Positions 58,863-64,000 of a DNA stretch of 64,000 bases are shown in pieces. The DNA is taken from assembly GCA_910586315.1 (NCBI GenBank), contig CAJUIP010000016.1:1-64000 (forward strand). The letters run 5' to 3'. The notes under the pieces were generated by a model. That model did not search any database. It worked only from the letters and a program-made list of their open reading frames with translations, and was not told the DNA's origin. Origin of the DNA: an uncultured Lachnospiraceae bacterium. Lineage in GTDB: Bacteria; Bacillota; Clostridia; Lachnospirales; Lachnospiraceae. The position numbers were made by a program, and so were the translations under genes. Every line of letters begins with the position of its first letter. Position 1 is the stretch's first letter.

Positions 58863-59799
58863 TTGTATGAACGTCCTTTTTTATGTGCTTTTGTGTTGCC
58901 TTTTTTTCTCCACAGGCTGTTCTGGAAAACGGGAGCCCATAAGCTCTGAAGACGGTACCTCTTCTTTTTCCGGCAGGGAAGACAATGTGATTGTTCATGT
59001 GGAAGAAGAGGAGGAAACGGAGACAGAGGAGACAGGAAAGGGAATGGAAGAAGAGAAGGAGGAAACGGAAGCGGTTAAAGAAGAGAGAAAGAAGCCTCTG
59101 CCGGAGATCGTAAGTACGGCATCGGATGCATCTTTTGTGGCCCTGGCCTATGCGTTTGATGCAGGGGATATTGTGGAGCCTGAAACAGTGGAGGGGATTG
59201 GTGAGGATGCGTTTTTCGTCCAGATGATGATTGACGAATACCTTTTCCAGCGGATGAACGGAAAAACGTATAAAGAGGATAGCGCAGTTCCCTTGGCGGA
59301 TTTAAGATATTTAAGGGTGCTTCACTGTGATCTGGACGGAAACAACCATGTGGGAGAGTTAGTTTGCCACAAATCCGTCAGCGACGATATCCTGACTATT
59401 TTTCAAAAGCTTTACCATGCAGGATATCCCATAGAAAAAATGATTCTCTGTGATGAGTATGAAAATGCGGATATTCTTTTGTCCAGTGCAGATAATAATA
59501 CGGCGGCTTTCAACGACAGAAATACTGTGGGAAAGACCACAAAATCCCTTCACGCCCAGGGGATTGCCATTGATATCAACCCCCTTTATAACCCTTATAT
59601 CATGAAGCATGGCGACGGGTCTTATGAATGTGCCCCGGAAAACGGAGAGCCCTATGCGGACAGAAGTAAGGACTTCCCTTATAAAATTGACAGCAATGAT
59701 TTGTGTTATAAGCTATTTACAGAGGCGGGATTTACCTGGGGAGGAATCTGGAACAGTCCGGACTATATGCATTTTTTCCGGAAGCCTATGGCGCAGTAA
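58843..59799 (+). CDS. VanY-like M15 peptidase lipoprotein
   Basis: 318 residues. The N-terminus has a lipobox-like FFSTGCSGK, then a very acidic linker with Glu/Thr repeats (residues 50-85) before the peptidase domain. This domain has KTTKSLHAQGIAIDINP (SxHxxGxAxD; Zn-binding His and Asp) and a later DYMHFF (Zn-binding His). It is a D-Ala-D-Ala carboxypeptidase or an endopeptidase of the M15 family at the outer membrane surface. Its first 20 bases overlap the adenylating enzyme gene, so it is part of the cluster. The GNGxTWGG segment near the end fits the M15C/VanY group. Confidence 0.87.
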   Translation: MNRKKYDCMNVLFYVLLCCLFFSTGCSGKREPISSEDGTSSFSGREDNVIVHVEEEEETETEETGKGMEEEKEETEAVKEERKKPLPEIVSTASDASFVALAYAFDAGDIVEPETVEGIGEDAFFVQMMIDEYLFQRMNGKTYKEDSAVPLADLRYLRVLHCDLDGNNHVGELVCHKSVSDDILTIFQKLYHAGYPIEKMILCDEYENADILLSSADNNTAAFNDRNTVGKTTKSLHAQGIAIDINPLYNPYIMKHGDGSYECAPENGEPYADRSKDFPYKIDSNDLCYKLFTEAGFTWGGIWNSPDYMHFFRKPMAQ

Positions 59800-59861
59800 A
59801 GAAAACCGGAGTCTGTTTTCATCCGATTTTTCCCGCTCTGTGAATTACTATAAAATGATAC

Positions 59862-59911
59862 AGCAGTTCAGTCCTGCATCTTCCTGCCCGCTCCGCGGAC
59901 AAGAAGCGCGC
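59862..59911. repeat. Dispersed palindromic repeat, copy F
   Basis: CAGTTCAGTCCTGCATCTTC then CTGCCCGCTCCGCGGACAAGAAG runs in opposite orientation to copies B-D and shows the same CTTCCTGCCCGC/GCGGACAAGAAG arms. The GGTAC centre is reduced. It lies in the 215-bp gap before yceD, upstream of its promoter. Confidence 0.6.
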
Positions 59912-59958
59912 GACGTCTGCTCAGCTGCCAAAAATATGGTAAATTTTTAAATAAATGA

Positions 59959-59987
59959 TTGACAAATTGTGACGGGATATGTATAAT
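59959..59987 (+). promoter_or_regulatory. Consensus promoter for yceD-rpmF
   Basis: TTGACA (59959-59964) and TATAAT (59982-59987), both perfect, with a 17-base spacer. The transcript should start near 59994, about 20 bases before yceD. The strongest housekeeping promoter in the window. Confidence 0.95.
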
Positions 59988-60014
59988 ATCTAGGTGCGTA
60001 TTAGGAGAGATAAT

Positions 60015-60542
60015 ATGCTGATTAATTTATCTGAAGTATTTACTCTGGAAGGAAAGGAAAAAACCTGGAGCGTTCCTTTTGAAGCAAAATTCTATGAAGG
60101 AGCGGAAGGAAAGTATCCGGTTGTGTCCTCGAAGCCTGTGAGAGTGACAGTGAAGAATCTTGGAAACAGAAAGCTTTCTGTGACCGGAGGAACGAAGGTA
60201 ACGCTTTCCATCCCCTGTGCCAGATGTCTGGAACCGGTGGAATACACCTGTGAACTGATTTTTGACCAGGAACTGGATATGAAGGCTTCTGAGGATGACA
60301 GGGTAAAGGATTTGGATGAACAGTCCTATGTGACTGGCTATAATCTGGATGCAGACCAGATGGTCTGTAACGAACTCTCATTGAGCCTGCCTATGAAGGT
60401 CCTGTGCAAAGAAGATTGCAAAGGGATTTGTAATAGATGTGGAGCAAATCTCAATTATGAGACTTGCGGCTGCGATACCAGGTCGCTCGATCCGAGGATG
60501 GCAGTTATCCAGGATATTTTTAAACAGTTTAAGGAGGTGTAA
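60015..60542 (+). CDS. YceD/DUF177 family protein
   Basis: 175 residues. IPCARCLEPVEYTCELIFDQEL (CxxC) near residue 72 and the cysteine cluster CKEDCKGICNRCGANLNYETCGC near residue 135 are the DUF177 signature; the cysteines could bind zinc. The family is nearly always next to rpmF, and plant homologues act in 23S rRNA accumulation, so a ribosome-assembly role is likely. The ATG at 60015 follows AGGAGAGATA. It ends 2 bases before rpmF. Confidence 0.93.
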   Translation: MLINLSEVFTLEGKEKTWSVPFEAKFYEGAEGKYPVVSSKPVRVTVKNLGNRKLSVTGGTKVTLSIPCARCLEPVEYTCELIFDQELDMKASEDDRVKDLDEQSYVTGYNLDADQMVCNELSLSLPMKVLCKEDCKGICNRCGANLNYETCGCDTRSLDPRMAVIQDIFKQFKEV

Positions 60543-60544
60543 CC

Positions 60545-60727
60545 ATGTCTATCTGTCCAAAGAACAAATCTTCTAAAGCAAGAAGAGACAGCCGTAGAGC
60601 AAACTGGAAGATGAGTGTTCCGAACCTTGTTAAGTGCAGCAAATGCGGCGCATTAATGATGCCTCACAGAGTCTGCAAGGCTTGCGGCAGTTACAACAAG
60701 AGAGAGATTGTTAAGGTTGAAGATTAA
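60545..60727 (+). CDS. rpmF: 50S ribosomal protein L32
   Basis: 60 residues, standard length. CPKNKSSKARRDSRRANWKM at the N-terminus and the zinc ribbon CSKCG...CKACG at the C-terminus identify L32. All four zinc cysteines are kept, the zinc-containing version. It is translated from an AAGGAGG site right at the yceD end. A terminator follows at 60771-60804. Confidence 0.97.
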   Translation: MSICPKNKSSKARRDSRRANWKMSVPNLVKCSKCGALMMPHRVCKACGSYNKREIVKVED

Positions 60728-60770
60728 GATTTGAAAAATCATCAAAATTGAAAAAAGCAAGGAAACATAG

Positions 60771-60804
60771 GGCTTCTGGGGTTTTTCCTCAGGAGCCTTT
60801 GTTT
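60771..60804 (+). terminator. Intrinsic terminator after rpmF
   Basis: GGCTTCTG (60771-60778) pairs with CAGGAGCC (60790-60797), one wobble, followed by TTTGTTT (60798-60804). Confidence 0.85.
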
Positions 60805-60880
60805 ACATAATTCGGCTTTCCGAAAAGTTTTTTAGGGGCTTTTATTATTCCGAAAAGCAGAAAATTTTATTCCTTTAGGA

Positions 60881-60909
60881 TTGATATTATTCCCTAAATG
60901 GGATATACT
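60881..60909 (+). promoter_or_regulatory. Promoter of the HTH-Fic gene with palindrome in the spacer
   Basis: TTGATA (60881-60886) and TATACT (60904-60909) with a 17-base spacer. The spacer ends in TCCCTAAATGGGA (60891-60903), a 4+4 palindrome lying between the two promoter boxes, where a repressor would block RNA polymerase. The downstream protein has its own DNA-binding domain, so autoregulation is plausible. Confidence 0.6.
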
Positions 60910-60935
60910 GCTTAGGAAAGTGAGGTGCGTTCTTA

Positions 60936-61829
60936 ATGTATATGACCGTAAAACAGGCCGCAGAAAAATGGAAGATTTCTGACAGGAGAGTTCGTATATT
61001 ATGTTCAGAGGGTAAAATACCAGGGGTAATTCGTGAAGGACGCAGCTGGATGATTCCGGCAGACGCGAAAAAACCAGAGGATGGGCGATTTAAGACAGCA
61101 GAAAGTTTACTGGCAGCTATAGACAGAAAGAAAGAGGAGTTGGATTTGCGGCGCCCGTTGACAGAGGGAGAAATAGAACGCTTAACGGAAGAGTTTACCA
61201 TTGAGTATACTTATAATTCCAATGCGATTGAGGGAAATACCCTGACACTGCGGGAAACGGATATGGTTTTGCGTGGACTGACCATTGACAGGAAACCCTT
61301 AAAAGACCATCTGGAGGTGGTTGGACATAAAGAGGCTTTTGATTTTGTACGGGATTTGGTAAAAGAGCAGGCGCCTTTATCGGAAAGTATCATAAAACAG
61401 ATCCATTATCTGGTATTGGCAGATAAACGGGAAGACCGGGGGGTTTACAGAAGAGTTCCTGTCAAAATTTTGGGTGCCAGGCATGAACCCGTACAGCCGT
61501 ATTTGATCCAGCCCAAGATGGAGCAGCTTTTAGAAGCTTATGGAGGCAGTGGAGAACATATCATTCCCAAATTAGCATGGTTTCATATCAAATTTGAGGA
61601 AATCCATCCTTTTATTGACGGAAATGGGAGAACCGGACGATTGCTTGTAAATCTGGAATTGATGAAAGCAGGGTATCCGCCTATTGATATTAAGTTTTCA
61701 GATCGGATATCCTATTATAACGCATTTGATGAATATCACGTAAAGCATAATCTTGGCGCGATGGAAAAATTATTTGCAAGTTATGTGAATGCAAGGTTAG
61801 ATAGTTATTTAGAAATGTTAGGAAATTAA
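60936..61829 (+). CDS. HTH-Fic fusion protein
   Basis: 297 residues. Residues 1-45 are an excisionase/MerR-type DNA-binding domain (MTVKQAAEKWKISDRRVRILCSEGKIPG). A class II inhibitory motif SNAIEGN (near residue 93) precedes the Fic core HPFIDGNGRTGRLL near residue 228. It likely AMPylates a protein target and may control its own transcription via the palindromic promoter at 60881-60909. The start at 60936 lies 14 bases after GTGAGGTG, a weak site. It heads an AT-rich block of defence-like genes. Confidence 0.87.
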   Translation: MYMTVKQAAEKWKISDRRVRILCSEGKIPGVIREGRSWMIPADAKKPEDGRFKTAESLLAAIDRKKEELDLRRPLTEGEIERLTEEFTIEYTYNSNAIEGNTLTLRETDMVLRGLTIDRKPLKDHLEVVGHKEAFDFVRDLVKEQAPLSESIIKQIHYLVLADKREDRGVYRRVPVKILGARHEPVQPYLIQPKMEQLLEAYGGSGEHIIPKLAWFHIKFEEIHPFIDGNGRTGRLLVNLELMKAGYPPIDIKFSDRISYYNAFDEYHVKHNLGAMEKLFASYVNARLDSYLEMLGN

Positions 61830-61929
61830 ATATATAAAAAAGATTAGTGGAAGAAAAAATGAGAGATGATTGAGAACTTTTAGTGTATAAAAAAATAATG
61901 ATTATATTTGCAGGAGGTTTTGAACTTTT

Positions 61930-62865
61930 ATGGTCAATACATTTCCAAAAGACATAATGGATTGTATGAAAGAGTGTATTCTGTCTATTTTTTGGCCTAA
62001 AAAAGACATAATGGATTTTGTTAAAAAAGCGGGATGTACTCAAACGGAATTGCTATCTGAAAGTGAATATAAGGAACTCCATAGATCAGAAATCGTAGAA
62101 AGAGTTTTCATAAATCTGGAGAAGCGGAAGGATTCAGGCATAGGCCAGCTCCGCAGTATGTTAAAACAGTTGACAGAATGGGATTACTTCAATCCATACT
62201 ATTTTAAGACGATAAATAAGTTGAAAGAGGATGAAGCGAGACGAAATATTATACGCTTAAAGCAGCTTCAAGAAATTAGGGATTATAAGATAAAACAGGA
62301 AAGACAACGCTTGGAGGAACTGGAAAAAGCGCGGCAGGATAAAATGATTAATACAAATGAATTAAAAGATATTTTCCTAAATTTATTCAATGGGAGGGAC
62401 CAGGATGGGAAAGAGATAAATAACCAAAGACGAGGCTATCTATTTGAAGAGTTCTTGCGTAAACTGTTTTTAAATGAGAAAATAGAGGTTACGGAACCAT
62501 TTAAAATTGATGGAGAGCAAATAGATGGCTCAATCAAGTATGATGGAGAACATTACATAATTGAGGCTAAGTGGCACGATAAATGGAGTGCTTCTAATGA
62601 ACTATACCAGTTTGCTATGAAAGTTGAAGGTAAGATGTATGGAAGGGGGATATTCATATCTATAAATGGTTTTTCACCCGATTCGGTACAAGCATTGACA
62701 ACGGGCAAAGCATTGAAAACTATTTTAGTAGACGGAGGTGATTTGGTTTTGATTACAGAAGGTTTGTATACACTGAGGGAAATGCTTAACAACAAAATTA
62801 AAGCGGCTCAGACTATGGGAAGAATATATGTCAATCCAACTGATTTATCAAATAAAAATACTTAA
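61930..62865 (+). CDS. PD-(D/E)xK restriction endonuclease-like protein
   Basis: 311 residues. The N-terminal 95 residues are a small helical domain (ILSIFWPKKDIMDFVKKAGCTQTELL) of the kind found at the start of various defence proteins. A coiled-coil stretch (IIRLKQLQEIRDYKIKQERQRLEELEKARQ, 105-140) leads to the nuclease core: RGYLFEEFLRKLF, QIDGSIKYDGEHYIIEAKW near residue 205 with D and ExK, and GIFISINGFS. This resembles Mrr-like type IV nucleases. The start is 12 bases after AGGAGG. Low GC content suggests recent transfer. It probably acts with the next gene. Confidence 0.8.
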   Translation: MVNTFPKDIMDCMKECILSIFWPKKDIMDFVKKAGCTQTELLSESEYKELHRSEIVERVFINLEKRKDSGIGQLRSMLKQLTEWDYFNPYYFKTINKLKEDEARRNIIRLKQLQEIRDYKIKQERQRLEELEKARQDKMINTNELKDIFLNLFNGRDQDGKEINNQRRGYLFEEFLRKLFLNEKIEVTEPFKIDGEQIDGSIKYDGEHYIIEAKWHDKWSASNELYQFAMKVEGKMYGRGIFISINGFSPDSVQALTTGKALKTILVDGGDLVLITEGLYTLREMLNNKIKAAQTMGRIYVNPTDLSNKNT

Positions 62866-62895
62866 ATATAGCCTAATGAAATATAGGGAGAATAT

Positions 62896-63594
62896 ATGCT
62901 TATGAAAATTACTTATGAAAATGAACTCAGAAGCTTACAAAATTGGATTGACAGTGCAGATTTTGGTTTAACCACCAGAGGAGCAGTGACGACAGATTTA
63001 GTCTCAGCCAATAATACATGCTATCAAATTAATACAGTATCAGACGGCATTGCAAAGGAATACCCTTTTTATTCTATAGAATTAAAGAAAATTTCCAAAA
63101 ATTTGTTTCGTAATTATACATATGGAACAGTCGCATTAAATAGTGCAGCATTTGGTGAACTGTATATCATTATTCATCACATTATAAAAGAACCTGTAAA
63201 TATAGCTATATGGCAGGAAATCCATCCTCGCATTGCAGCAATTTCTCAAGAACTTTATTGTGATGGATATTATGATTCTGCGGCGGAAAAAGCAGTAAAA
63301 GAAGTAGAAAGCAGGTTAAGGGAACTTTTCCAACAGTTAAAGCCCAATGCGGCACTGCCTGCTAAGGTTGGTGATATTATCGGCGCATTGCTAACAGAAA
63401 ATGGGGCATATCATTTTGCCGATTTGTCTACTGCCAGTGGAAGAGACTTCCGCAGAGGAATACAAGCCTTGTTTGAGGGGATCTTTGCCGCATATAGAAA
63501 TCCCTCTGCACACGCAAACCTTCCTTGTACAAAACGAGAGGCTATTGAACAAATTATGTTAGCGAGCCAACTTATGTATGTGTTAGACAAGTAA
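62896..63594 (+). CDS. TIGR02391-family protein (Hypoth_Ymh, HEPN-like)
   Basis: 232 residues. The C-terminal domain (residues 110-232) has IHPRIAAISQELYCDGYYDSAAEKAVKEVESRLR and RNPSAHANLPCTKREAIEQIMLASQLMYVLD, the signature of TIGR02391 proteins, which adopt a HEPN-like helical fold and are linked to phage abortive infection. The RNPSAH segment resembles the Rx4-6H ribonuclease motif of HEPN domains. The N-terminal half is helical and less clear. It follows the nuclease gene by 30 bases, with a GGGAGA site, so the two likely form one defence unit. Confidence 0.82.
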   Translation: MLMKITYENELRSLQNWIDSADFGLTTRGAVTTDLVSANNTCYQINTVSDGIAKEYPFYSIELKKISKNLFRNYTYGTVALNSAAFGELYIIIHHIIKEPVNIAIWQEIHPRIAAISQELYCDGYYDSAAEKAVKEVESRLRELFQQLKPNAALPAKVGDIIGALLTENGAYHFADLSTASGRDFRRGIQALFEGIFAAYRNPSAHANLPCTKREAIEQIMLASQLMYVLDK

Positions 63595-63682
63595 AGATTG
63601 TCTGGGAAATCCTTTACACGGAATTAGTAATGGAAACAACAGAAATCATAATATTGATGTGCTACATCAGGGGATATATAAA

Positions 63683-64000
63683 ATGAAACAAAAAAATTTT
63701 TACGCCGCCTTTCAGGTGATTTATAAATTCATAAAAGATGGCCTTGGTCTTTCCCAGAAAGAAGAACTTTATCGTCTCATGTTCAGAAATGCATATCTGC
63801 TGGCCGGGGATGATCTATATGATAATGATACAATACGAAAAGTGACAACCGGAAACTGCACCATACATCGAAAGGCCGTTAAGCTTCTGTGTACAAATAA
63901 GGGATTTGAAGCCTTTAGAATGAATATAGAAAAATATATTCTTCCCAAGTTATTGGATAGAGGAGAACTTGTATCAGAATTACTGTCATTGTTGAACGGG
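63683..64000 (+). CDS. Unidentified protein, 5' part only (runs off the window)
   Basis: An open frame starting at ATG 63683, after AGGGGATATATAAA, continues to the last base (106 codons) without a stop. The N-terminus MKQKNFYAAFQVIYKFIKDG and further DDLYDNDTIRKVTTGNCTIHRKAVKLL, ending LLDRGELVSELLSLLNG, is helical and basic. I do not recognise the family. It is on the same strand as, and 88 bases after, the TIGR02391 gene, so it may belong to the same defence-like group. The C-terminal part is missing. Confidence 0.6.
   Translation, partial: MKQKNFYAAFQVIYKFIKDGLGLSQKEELYRLMFRNAYLLAGDDLYDNDTIRKVTTGNCTIHRKAVKLLCTNKGFEAFRMNIEKYILPKLLDRGELVSELLSLLNG

Overview
The window looks like the chromosome of a Gram-positive anaerobe of the Lachnospiraceae / Clostridium cluster XIVa type, probably from the gut. 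Supporting signs are strong AGGAGG-type ribosome binding sites, sigma-A promoters, a small c-di-AMP receptor (DarA/PstA), a pta-ackA acetate operon, a stand-alone AICAR transformylase paired with a PurO-type IMP cyclohydrolase, an EFR1-type flavodoxin/ferredoxin protein, and an NRPS of the C-A-T-C-A-T-reductase kind known from gut clostridia. No rRNA is present, and species cannot be fixed from sequence alone.

Layout. 0.5-12.7 kb is mostly core metabolism: asd behind a structured leader, galM, a DMT permease, topB, a left-handed beta-helix protein, upp and a lipoprotein (both on the minus strand), an EFR1 protein, purO with AICAR transformylase, and a LysR regulator. 13.2-16.4 kb is a three-gene operon (CitE-like lyase, GltS-family carrier, ICL/PEP-mutase-family lyase) that looks like import and cleavage of an organic acid. 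16.5-27.3 kb is accessory DNA: a Fic protein, tRNA-Leu(CAA), an AAA/DUF4143 ATPase, and a type I restriction-modification operon (small HTH regulator, HsdM, and an in-frame HsdS-HsdR fusion), then a DUF3788 protein, degenerate remnants and a serine recombinase.

27.4-38.8 kb is a compact lipopeptide-type biosynthetic cluster behind a 167-bp near-perfect foldback: AMP ligase, membrane-anchored unknown, dimodular NRPS with terminal reductase, 4-TM membrane protein, free acyl carrier protein and Sfp-type PPTase. The likely product is an N-acylated dipeptide aldehyde or its cyclised pyrazinone. 38.9-41.4 kb holds a VapC-type toxin-antitoxin pair, a GNAT acetyltransferase and repeat-rich spacers. 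41.4-51.6 kb returns to core genes (polA, coaE, MBL hydrolase, methyltransferase, tmcAL, darA, pta, ackA) and includes an unassigned structured RNA candidate at about 47.17-47.35 kb.

51.7-59.8 kb is a cell-envelope cluster: L,D-transpeptidase, cell-wall-binding transglutaminase, a Dlt-like set (carrier protein, MBOAT, DltD-like protein, adenylation enzyme) and a VanY-like lipoprotein. 60.0-60.7 kb is yceD-rpmF behind a consensus promoter. 60.9-64.0 kb is AT-rich and defence-like: HTH-Fic, a PD-(D/E)xK nuclease, a TIGR02391/HEPN-like protein and an unknown gene cut by the window end. Several families of palindromic or foldback repeats are scattered between genes.
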